DNA of 42,376 nucleotides from an uncultured Mycobacteriaceae bacterium (GTDB taxonomy: Bacteria > Actinomycetota > Actinomycetes > Mycobacteriales > Mycobacteriaceae): positions 1 to 42,376 of the forward strand of contig CADEGF010000058.1 in the NCBI GenBank assembly GCA_902826815.1, read 5' to 3'. Shown one piece after another: positions 15,744 to 26,000 of this stretch. The notes beneath the pieces were generated by a model that did not search any database, was not told the origin of the DNA, and was given only the letters and a program-made list of their open reading frames with translations. How positions within the stretch are numbered: the first letter of the stretch is position 1; every line of letters starts with the position of its first letter. The translations under genes were made by a program, and so were the position numbers.

Positions 15744-16496
15744 ATGACCGCCGAAGACACGTTCAACCCGTGGCAGCCACTAGGGCAAGGCACTTTGAAC
15801 GGGCGGATCCGATCGGAGATACTGCGCGTCCTGGAGGCGCGCGCGCTATCCCCGGGCGATCGCCTTCCGTCCGAGCGTGAGTTGGCGGCAACCTTGAAGG
15901 TGAGCCGACCGTCGGTGCGCGAGGCGATTCGGTCGCTGCAGGCCGAGGGTCGGTTGGTCGTCAAGCACGGTCAGGGCGTATTCGTCGCCGAGGCCACGGC
16001 GCAGCGGGCATTTCGGGAGTCGATGGCGCAACTCGACGCGAGCCTCTCGGAGCTGTTCGCGATGCGCGAGGTGCTGGAAGTGCCTGCTGCGAGGTGGGCG
16101 GCGCAACGTCAGGATGCGCTGGGGCTCGCTGCCGTGCAGCGGGCCTTCCACGATCTCGACGAGGCGGTACGCGAGAAGCCGCGCGACTTCCAGAAGCTCC
16201 AGTACCTCGATGCGACCTTCCACCTGCGCATCGTGCAGGCCGCGGGAAATCGGTTGCTCGAACAGACCCAAGGGGTGCTCAACGACCTGCTGATGACCGG
16301 CCTCCAGACAACGCTCGAGGTCGAGGGGCGACTCGAGCAGTCACGGCATGAGCATCACGCGATTCTCACCGCAATACTCGAAGCAAACACCGGCGCCGCG
16401 GCGCGTGCGGCTCAGCTGCACGTGCGCAACGTGCGCAAGGCGGCCAACCGTCGCATCGCCGAGGCGTCGGCCCAGTTCGACCCTCCGCCCGCGTAG
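15744..16496 (+). CDS. GntR-family regulator, FadR subfamily (FCD domain)
   Basis: A 250-residue regulator. The N-terminal winged helix-turn-helix (PGDRLPSERELAATLKVSRP and the wing near GQGVFV) is followed by an FCD ligand domain with metal-type histidines in ATFHLRIV, HEHHAI and LHVRNV. It is divergent from the SuyAB-like operon and should bind the two matching operators between them, responding to a carboxylate such as the lyase substrate or product. I take the ATG at 15744, with GGGAAGTGAG just upstream; ATG 15729 is possible. The frame extends further upstream but would cross the operator. It is the last island gene before R1 copy 2. Confidence 0.9.
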   Translation: MTAEDTFNPWQPLGQGTLNGRIRSEILRVLEARALSPGDRLPSERELAATLKVSRPSVREAIRSLQAEGRLVVKHGQGVFVAEATAQRAFRESMAQLDASLSELFAMREVLEVPAARWAAQRQDALGLAAVQRAFHDLDEAVREKPRDFQKLQYLDATFHLRIVQAAGNRLLEQTQGVLNDLLMTGLQTTLEVEGRLEQSRHEHHAILTAILEANTGAAARAAQLHVRNVRKAANRRIAEASAQFDPPPA

Positions 16497-16541
16497 CGAC
16501 TGTCGTGACGGCCCAGTTTGGCGCGCAGTCGTCCGGAGATT

Positions 16542-16635
16542 CCGGTCACCCTTCCTGCGCGAGCAGACGCAAAAGTCCCCGACACGCCGATGAAATGGGT
16601 ACTTTTGCGTCTGCTCGCCGGGAGAAGTCTCGCCG
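16542..16635. repeat. 94-bp palindromic repeat R1, copy 2 (right island boundary)
   Basis: Same orientation as 1620-1713 and identical but for one base. The 18-bp arms are at 16559-16576 and 16601-16618. It lies between two converging genes, 45 bp after the GntR stop and 8 bp after the acpS stop, where its hairpin can act as a terminator in both directions. Confidence 0.95.
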
Positions 16636-16643
16636 GGAAGGGC

Positions 16644-17036
16644 TCAGCGGTCCTCGAGCACCGCGACCGCGGCAGCGGTATCGCCCTCGTGCGTCAGCGA
16701 CAGATGGATCGTCACGTTCTCGAGGTGTTCAGCGATGGCACCGGTCAGCCGCACCCGCGGCCGACCCCACATATCGGTCACCACTTCGATATCGCGGTGA
16801 ATGCCCTCCGGCAGCACGGGCCGCTTGGAGAACCGCGACCCCGACCACGCCTTGATCACCGCCTCCTTGGCCGCCCACCGGGCCGCCAGGTGCCGCGCCG
16901 CCGACGAACTCTTGTCCGCGGCGTCACGGCGCTCACCGGGGGTGAACGTCTCGGCGAATACCGTGCCGGGCTGGTCGACCTGCTCTGCGAACTCGGGGAT
17001 CGAGACCAGGTCGATACCAACGCCAACGATGCTCAC
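16644..17036 (-). CDS. acpS: holo-[acyl-carrier-protein] synthase
   Basis: A 130-residue phosphopantetheinyl transferase that moves 4'-phosphopantetheine from CoA to the ACP serine, in mycobacteria chiefly of FAS I. Magnesium ligands are Asp9 (GVGIDLVSIPEF) and Glu58 (ARWAAKEAVIKA); the end HLSLTHEGDTAAAVAV is typical of the family. The GTG start at 17036 lies 9 bp past the fas stop, so the modifying enzyme is made from the same transcript as its substrate. R1 copy 2 follows the stop. Confidence 0.95.
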   Translation of the reverse strand: MSIVGVGIDLVSIPEFAEQVDQPGTVFAETFTPGERRDAADKSSSAARHLAARWAAKEAVIKAWSGSRFSKRPVLPEGIHRDIEVVTDMWGRPRVRLTGAIAEHLENVTIHLSLTHEGDTAAAVAVLEDR

Positions 17037-17045
17037 GCGGGAAGG

Positions 17046-20000
17046 CTATCGCGTGTACACACCGTTTTCGCCGAGCCTCGACGCCGGATCGAGCAGCATG
17101 TCCGCCTCTTCGCGGTTCTCCGGCGCTTCGTCGTCGAGTCGACGGTTGCTCGCCGGCCGCTCGTACAGCGGCTTACCACCCGCGATCGCCGAGGCCAGGC
17201 GTCGCTGCCCTGCGAAGATCCGCGCGCCCGCGTGCTCCCGGTAGGACTCCCGCTGCTCGGGATCAAGCGCCGCGATGAACGCCTGCGGGTGCACCAGCGC
17301 GATGACGCCCGACACGTGACCGAAGCCGAGGCTGGTGATCAGGCCCGCCTTCAGCGGGAACTTCTCCCCCAGCCGCAGCGTCTCGCGCACCCACACGAAG
17401 TGCTCGGAGCCGGCCAGCTCGTCGTCGACACAGTCCAGGCTGCGGTTCGGCGGGATGACGCCGTCGCGCAGCATCTGGCACATGCCCATCATCTGGAACA
17501 CCGCCGCGCCGCCCTTGGCGTGACCCGTCAGGCTCTTCTGCGACACGATGAACAGCGGCGCGCCGTCGGACCGGCCCATCGAGTCCGCGAGCCGCTCGTG
17601 CAGCTCGGTCTCGTTCGGGTCGTTGGCCAGCGTCGACGTGTCGTGCTTGGACACCAGTGCGATGTCGTCGGCGCCGACACCCAGCTTGGCCAGCGACCGG
17701 GACAGCAGCGACTCCTTGCCGCCGCGGCCCGCGCTCAGCGCACCGAGGCCCGGCGCCGGGATCGAGGTGTGCACGCCGTCGGCGAACGACTGCGCGTAAC
17801 CGACCACGGCCAGCACCGGCAGACCCATCTTCAGGGCGAGATCGCCGCGGGCCAGCAGGATGGTGCCGCCGCCCTGCGACTCGAGGAAGCCGAGCCTGCG
17901 ACGGTCGTTGGCGCGGGAGAACTTCGAGTCGCTGATGCCCTTGGCGCGCATCATCTCGGTGTCCGCGGTCGCCGCCATGTCACCGAATCCGATGATCGCC
18001 TCGAGCGTCAGGTCGTCGAAGCCGCCTGCGACGACGAGCTCCGCCTTGCCCAGCTTGATCTTGTCGACACCCTCCTCGACCGACACCGCCGCCGTCGCGC
18101 ATGCGCCGACCGGATGGATCATCGAGCCGTAGCTGCCGACATAGGACTGGATGACGTGGGCCGCAACGACGTTCGGCAGAACTTCCTGCAGGATGTCGTT
18201 CGGCTTGTTCCGCCCGAGCAGGTTGCCGTGATACATGGTCTGCATCGAGGTCATGCCGCCCATGCCGGTGCCCTGCGTGCTGGCCACCATCGCGGGGTGA
18301 ACCCAGCGCATCAGCTCGGTCGGGGTGAAGCCCGCTCCGAGGAACGCGTCGACGGTGGCGACGATGTTCCACACCGCAACCCGGTCCAACGACGTGTTCA
18401 TATCCGCGCTGATGCCGTACACCGTCGGGTCGAACCCGGTGGGGATCTGACCGCCGACCGTCCGCGACAGCTTCGTCTTGCGTGGCACCCGAATCTCGGT
18501 GCCCGCCTTGCGGGTCACCTGCCAGTCGCTGGTGCCAGCCACCGGCGTGGCAACGGTGTGCTCCGGGTCGAACTGCACGAACGCGCGGGCGTCGGCCTCG
18601 GACGACACCACGAAGGTGAAGTCCTTGTCGAGGAACACCGAAACCAGAAGCGGTGACGCGTGATCCGGGTCGATCGCACCGTCGTCGACGAACTCGCGGA
18701 TGCCGGTGCGCTCCACGACCGCGTCGTGGTAGCGCTCGACCAGCTCCGACTCGTCGACCAGGTCGCCGGACTCGGAGTCATACCAACCCGGCTTAGGGTC
18801 GTCCTCCCACTTGATGAGGCCGGTGGTCCAGGCCAGCTCGAGCACACCGGCAGCCGACAGCTCGTTGTCGACCTCCATCTCGAAGCGGGTCCGCGACGAG
18901 CCGTACGGGCCGAGCTCGGCGCCGCCGACGATCACCACCATGTCGGCGGGGTCGATGTCGAGGTCGTCCCATGCCGGCGGCGTCGCGGAGGTGAAACCGC
19001 GCGGCGGCGACGGCAGCGCGGCGATGGTGCCGTCCTGCTCGTCGCTCTCGTCAGCAGACTCTGCGGCCATCTCCTCGCGGGCCTTGGCGGCCAGCTCGGA
19101 CATGTCGATGTCGATATCGCCGAGCCCGCCGGTCAGGTCGACCTTCAGCGGCTCCTGCGCGGCGCACACCTTCGACTCGATGCTGCACAGGTCGAGCAGC
19201 ATGGCGGCCATCTGCTCGGTCGAGTAGGTGGTGACGCCAGCCTCCTCGACGGCGTTGACGATCGCGTCGTTGGCACCCATCAGGCCGGTGCCGCGGGTCC
19301 AGCCGATCAGCGCGTGCGCCAGGCTGACTCGCTGCGCCCACGACGACTCGGCGCTCCACCGGGTCACGACCGCGTCGAGCGCGGACTTGGACTCGCCGTA
19401 CGCGCCGTCGCCACCGAACATGCCGCGGTTCGGCGAACCGGGCAGCACCACATGCAGCCGCGACGCGATATCGCGCTCGGAGCCGATGTGCGAAAGGCCG
19501 CCGATCAGCCGCTGCACCGCCCACAGCAGAACCTTCATCTCCATCTCAGAGCGAGAGCCCGCCTCGGACAGATCGCCCGCGACCCGCGGTGCCGCGAACG
19601 GGAACAGCAAGGTCGGCGTCTGCGCATCCTTCAGGTGAATGGACTGCGGCCCAAGGTTTTCGGACTGCTCGTTGCCGACCCACTGCACGAGCGCGTCGAT
19701 ATCGGAGTACGAAGCCATGTTCGCAGGAACCACCCACAGGGCCGCGCCGAAGCGGGCGTTGTCGCGGTACAGGTTGCGATAGAACTCGAGGCGGCTGTCG
19801 TCGAGCTTGGACGTCGTCGCGATCACCGTCGCACCGCCGTCGAGCAGACCGGCGACCACCGAAGCCGCGATCGAACCCTTGGAAGCGCCTGTCACCACGG
19901 CGATTTCGTCGCTGTAGCGGCCCTTGCCCGGATTCTCCGCGCCGGCTGCGGCACGCCCGAACAACGACGCGTGGATGTTGCGTCCGGCGGCGAGAGACCT

Positions 20001-23000
20001 GCCCTGCCACCACGATGCCTGCTTGCCGACGATATGTCCCGCACCCTCGAATCGCTCGGAAAGCTCCTGCCAGTTGGCGTCGATCTCGCCCTCGTCCATC
20101 AGCCAGAGCTTGACCAGATCCTCGCGTGCGCTTGCCCACCGGTCGTCGAACAGGACCGCCTTGCGGCCGTCGAACACCGGTGCCACCAAACGTGGCCAGT
20201 CCGAACCGAGTTCGGTGGTGACCAGGTCGATCAGTTCGGCGTCGGTCGCGGCCTCCGGAGTGGAGACGGGGTTGTCCAGCCCCAACTGGTTGAGGATGGT
20301 GCGTGCGGCAGAAGCCAGCACCCCGTCGCGGCCGGTGACCTGCTCGGCGAACTCGGTCAGCGCTGCGGAGTCGACGACCCCGCCGGCTGCGCCACCGCCC
20401 GCCGACGGCAGTGCAACGGCGATACCGCGCCGGCCCGCCACGGCAGCCACCGCTGCGTCGATGACCTTGTCGACGGTCGCGGCGTCGGCAAGCGCACCTT
20501 CGTGCAGCCCGCCAAGACCGCCGCCGCGGACACTGGTGCCCTCGCGGGTGCCCAGGGCGACTTCTACGGTGACGTGCTTGGCCCAGCCGTCGCCGAGCTC
20601 CCACGCCTTCTTGACGCGCTCCGCGATCGCAGCAGGCCGCTTGCCCGACGGGCCGAGTGCCGTGCGCAGCTGATCGTTGATCGCATCGGAAAGCACTGGG
20701 CCGTAAGGCTTGTAGGTGCGGGCGAGCTTGGTGACCTGACCCTTGAGCCCGGACAGATCGGCCTCCGCGGCACCGTCGATGGCGCCGAGATCAAGCTCGG
20801 AGCCGAGATCGACGAGCAGCTGGTTGCGACGCGACGACGCACCGTCGGTGATGGACTCGATAGAGTCCAGCGGCTCGATCTGATCGATGCGCATCTTCGC
20901 CGACAGCGCGATCAGCGCCATCGTCGCATCCGCGGCATCGAAGGTGATGTCGTCGGGCCTGGGAGCGCCTGCGGGCGCCGTCGGAGCGGCGGCTGGCGCT
21001 GCAGGAGCCGCGGCTGCCGCGGCCGGTTCGGCCGCTGCCTCCGGAGCCGGCGTTGCCACCTCTGCCTCGTCGTCGTCCTCGTGCGCGGGGTCGGTGTCGT
21101 TCGCGAACAGCACCGGTGCGTCGCGCTCGGAGTTGAGCACTTCCGTTGTGTTGTGCGAATACTCAGGCAGCTTGAGCGTGTTGGTGGCCAGGCCTGCGAC
21201 GGTCGGCGCGGACTTCACCCCGATCTCGACGAACCTCTCCACACCGAGACCGCCTGCGGCCTCCTCGATGAAGAGAAGGTCCTGCGTCTCGATCCAGCGC
21301 ACCGGGCTGGCGAACTGCCATGCCAGCAGCTCGATGACGACCTTGCGGCACAGCTCGTGCGGCTTCTCGTTCCGCCACGTGTCGTAGTCGGCGAGGATCT
21401 CGTCGAGCGGCTCGGCGGGCACCAGATCGCGGATCTCCTGGATGAAGTCGCGGTCCAGCGTGAACGGTCGCGGCACCAGGTTCGGGATGTACTTGCCGAT
21501 CAGCAGCTCAGGATCGGCGTCGCGCGGCATGACCCGCTCCAGCGAGCGGCGGAAGTCGGCCACACCGACCCGCAGCACAGAGGAGTGGAACGGTACGTCG
21601 ATGCCGGGCACCAGGATGAAGGACCGCTTGCCACCGCTGATCTCGCGGCGCTTCTCGACCTCTTCCTCGAGAGCCTCGAGGCCACGGACCGTACCCGCGA
21701 TGGCGTACTGCGAGCCGCGCAGGTTGAAGTTCACAATCTGCAGGAATTCGCCTGTGCGCTCGGAGATCTCGGCGACGAAGTCGACCACGTCGTTGTCGTC
21801 GAGATCGATCTGCGACGGCCGGATCGCGGCGAGCCGGTAGTTGGACCGGCCGAACTCGTCGCGCGGCACGATGTCGTGCATCTTCGAGCCGCGGTGGAAC
21901 ACGACCTCCAGCAGCGCCTCCAGTTCGTACACGCCGCTGACGCAGGCCAGCGCCGTGTACTCACCGACGGAGTGACCGCAGGCGATGGCGCCCTCGACGA
22001 ACGCACCCTGCTCGCGCATCTCGGCGACCTGTGCGGCCGCCACGGTCGCCATGGCGACCTGGGTGAACTGCGTCAGGTAGAGCACGCCCTCAGGGTGCTG
22101 ATAGTGCACACCGCTGGCGATCAGGCTGGTCGGGTTGTCTCGCACCACGTGCAGCACCGAGAAGCCGAGGGTTTCGCGGGTGAACTTGTCGGCGGAGTCC
22201 CACACCTTGCGGGCGGCCTTGGACCGGGCGCGGACATCCATGCCCATGCCCTTGGACTGAATTCCCTGGCCCGGGAACGCATACACGGTCTTCGGCGCGG
22301 CGAGTTGAGCCGTCGCCGCCATCACGAGGTCGGATCCGACGCGGGCGGCGACCTCGAGAATCTCTGCGCCACGGTCGATTCCGACACGGTCGACGCGGAT
22401 GTCGACCTCGTCACCCGGCAGCACCATGCCAAGGAACCGGGCGGTCCAGCCGATCAGTCGAGCAGGCGGAACGGCTCTGCCGTCGGTGGCGGTGACAACC
22501 TGCTGCGCGGCCGCGGACAGCCACATGCCGTGCACGATAGGAGATTCCAGGCCCGCCAGCAGCGCCGCTGCGCGGTCGGTGTGGATCGGATTGTGGTCAC
22601 CGGAGACCACCGCGAAGGCACTCATATCGCCCGGTGCGGTGACGGTGACATCCCGGCGACGACGCCGTGGCGTATCCGTCGCGTTGTCGGTCATCGCGCC
22701 GCCTGCGCGCGGCGGGTCGGTCAGCTCGAGCGCGCCGGTGCGGCCGCGGATCGCGAAGCGCTCCTCGAGCTTGGCCAGCTCGGTGCCGTCGGCGTCGGAG
22801 ATGGTGACCTCAACGGGCACCACACGCCCGACCTCGGTGTCGGTAGCCGCCGAAGCCGTTGCGACGACGGTCAATTCGGCGCCCGTCTTCGGCAGCTCGG
22901 CGAGCAGGTGCGCGGCGTGGTCCAGGTGGACCAGGCTCAGCAGACCCTCGACGACGGGGAAGCCCTCGTCGGTGACGGCCGAACCGATCACCGAGAACAC

Positions 23001-26000
23001 CGCGGGCCAGCACAGGCCAACCAGCGCATCGGGCACCAGCTTCAGGCCGGGCGCCAACGGCGCACCGAACGTCGCGGTGACGCCCTTGTGGTCGGCGACC
23101 TTCTCCGGATCCCAGTCGACGGTGACCTCTGCGGAGTTGTTCACTACGACCGGCAGCGCGTCGGGGCCGTCGGCGCCTGCGGCGATCGCCAGCACCGCAC
23201 GCATCGCGTCGGAGGCGTCGTCGACGGTGACCACGGGCATACCGCCGTCGACCGTCGCGGTCGGCAACGTGAAGCGGATCTTGATCCAGGTGCCGGAAAG
23301 CGGAACGCTCAGCGTGACCGTGTCGTCATCGGACAGTTCCAACCGCGCACCCGTGGACGGGTGTGTGGCAGAACGGTTTTGGTTGACCTGCCACGTGGCC
23401 GGCTCGCCGATACGGTGCACCGGGTTGATGGAGGTGCGGCCCGCCCACAGCACGTCGGGCGCGTCGAGCACGACGGCCAGCGCGCCGGTGACGTCGCCGC
23501 GTGCCTGGCGGCGCGTGACGACGGAGACGGGCTCGGCACCCGAGGCGAGCACCTGGTCGATCGAGGCCTGCTCGAAGCGGTCCAGGAGATCGCCGACGGG
23601 CTCGTCGACCTTGGTGATACCCGCGACGGCCTGGGTGCCGGGAATGATGCACACCTGGTCGGCGTCGTAGCGGGCGTCGTGGGCCTGCCACAGCGAGTCG
23701 CTGCGCCACCAGCGCCGCACGTCCTTGTCGATGACGGGGACGAAGTTGACCGGCTTGCCCAGCGTCTTGCACAGCTGTACGAAGAACGGCACATCGGCCG
23801 GGTGCAGCTTGATGGTGTCGGCGTCGGGGTAGCGGGCGACGAGCGCGGCGATCGCCTGCTCCGGTGTTTCCAGCAGCGCTGTGCCATTTTCGGCGGAGCC
23901 GAATAACGTCCCGATCGGCCCGAAATCCTTGGGATGCAGACGGGCTTCGGCGCGCTTGAGCATGTCGGCGAACCGGTCGCGCCACGTGTCGGCCAGCCAC
24001 GGGCTGCCGGGTGCGGCGGTGTCGGCGGTGCTGTCGCCGTCGCCGATGGCGAGATCGACATAGCGCCGCAGCCACTGCAGGTACGTCATGTCACCGATGT
24101 CGCCGAAGTACGGCTTGCAGGTGTTGGCCATCGCGGCGATGATCTCGTCGCGCCGCGCGGCGACCGCCTCGGCGTCACCGGCAACCTCGTCGAGCAGCCT
24201 GCCGCAACGCGATGCGGTGTTGTCGATCTCGTGGATGTCCGCGCCGAGCTGGCTGCGGCTGGAAGCCATGCCGCCCTGCGCTTTTCCTGCGCTGATCCAG
24301 TTATCGGTGCCACCGATGTCGACCAGCATCTGCTTGACCGACGGCGACGTCGTCGACTCTTTGGTCGCCATCGCGGCGGTGCCGACGAGGATGCCGTCGA
24401 CGGGCATCAGCGGGAAACCGTAGGCCTGCGCCCAGCGGCCCGACAGGTAGTCGGCCGAGCGCTCCGGGGTACCGATTCCGCCGCCGACGCACACGGTGAT
24501 GTTCGACCGCGAACGGAGTTCGGAGTAGGTGGCCAGCAGGAGGTCGTCGAGGTCCTCCCAGGAGTGGTGACCGCCTGCGCGGCCGCCCTCGATGTGCATG
24601 ATGACGGGCCGGGTCGGCACCTCGGCGGCAATCCTTATGACAGAACGGATCTGCTCGATGGTGCCAGGCTTGAACACGACGTGGCTGATGCCGACCTCGT
24701 TGAGCTCCTCGATGAGCGCGACGGCCTCTTCCAGCTCGGGGATGCCTGCGCTGACGACGACGCCGTCGATCGGGGCGCCGGACTGGCGCGCCTTCTGCAC
24801 CAGCCGCTTTCCGCCGACCTGGAGCTTCCACAGGTACGGGTCGAGGAACAGCGAGTTGAACTGGACGGCGCGGCCGGGCTCGAGCAGAGAAGCCAGCTCG
24901 GCGATGCGGTCGTCGAAGATCTCCTCGGTTACCTGCCCGCCGCCCGCCAGCTCGGACCAGTGGCCGGCGTTGGCGGCCGCGGCGACGATCTTGGCGTCGA
25001 CGGTGGTCGGGGTCATGCCGGCGAGCAGGATCGGCGACCGGCCGGTCAGCCGGGTGAACTTCGTCGACAGCTTCACCGAGCCGTCGGGCAGGGTGACCAG
25101 CGTCGGGGCATAACTCGTCCATGGCTTGGCCACCTCGGGCACCGCGCCGACCGTGAACAGGTTGCGCTGCCCGCCGCGGGTGGCGGCAGGCACGATGCCG
25201 ATGCCGAGGCCACGGATGACCGGTGCGGTCAGCCGGGTCAGGATGTCGCCGGGGCCGAGGTCGAGAATCCAGCGGGCACCCGCCTCGTGCAGATCGTTGA
25301 TCTCTTTGACCCAGTCGACGCGGCGCACCAGGATGGCCTCGGCCATCTCGCGCGCCATGGCCTCGTCGAGGCCGACGGCCTGCGCCCAGTTGCCGACCAT
25401 GTCGATGGCGTCCGACAGCCGCGGCGTGTGGAAGCCGACCTCGACCTGGACCGGATCGAACACGGGTGCGAACACCGCGCCGCCGCGAATCTTGTTCTTG
25501 CGCTCGGCTTCTTCCTTCTCAGCGATCTGCTCGCAGTAGAGCTCGAAGCGCGACAACTGCTCGGGCGTTCCGGTGATGACGACGGAGCGCCTGCCGTTGC
25601 GGATCGACAGCACCGGCGGCAGCACGGTGCGGACGTCCTGCGCGAACTCCTCGAGAAGCTCGGCGATGCGCTCGGGGTCGGCGTTGGTCACCGAAACCAT
25701 CGGCGGGTTGTCACCGAGCACCGAGATACCGCGGCGACGGGCCACCAGCGTGCCCGCGGTGCCGATCAGCTGCGCCATCGCCAGCAGCTCGACGTCTTTG
25801 GCGCCGTTGGCGGCGAGCGCCTCGACCGCCAGCACGCCCTGTGAGTGGCCTGCTACGGCGACGGGCGGCGTCGCGGTCAGATCCATGCCCTGGCGGTTCA
25901 GTGCACGCACTGCGGCGATCTGGGTGAGCAGCACGCCGGGCACCGACACCGCGGCCGACGTCAGGTTCTTGGCGCTCGGCACGGCTTCTTCGGCCGCGAG

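Larger units (their letters stand above)
1714..16541. other. accessory catabolic island between direct repeats
   Basis: This block of about 14.8 kb separates the dipeptidase from acpS and fas, which are adjacent in M. tuberculosis as I remember it. It starts and ends at the two R1 copies. It holds 16 genes: transporter, enzymes and two regulators of one apparent catabolic system. There is no recombinase, integrase or tRNA in it. Insertion by recombination between R1 copies is an inference. Deletion of the block from other lineages is the alternative. Confidence 0.65.

Noticed and set aside
16518-18656. 712-codon rightward open frame across R1 copy 2, acpS and the end of fas
   Set aside because: A shadow of acpS and fas, with no ribosome binding site or recognisable domain.
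18660-23906. 1,748-codon open frame antisense to fas
   Set aside because: It lies wholly inside fas, which matches mycobacterial FAS I along its full length. Long antisense frames are expected opposite high-GC coding DNA. The translation is Arg/Gly/Asp/Val-rich with no domain I recognise.
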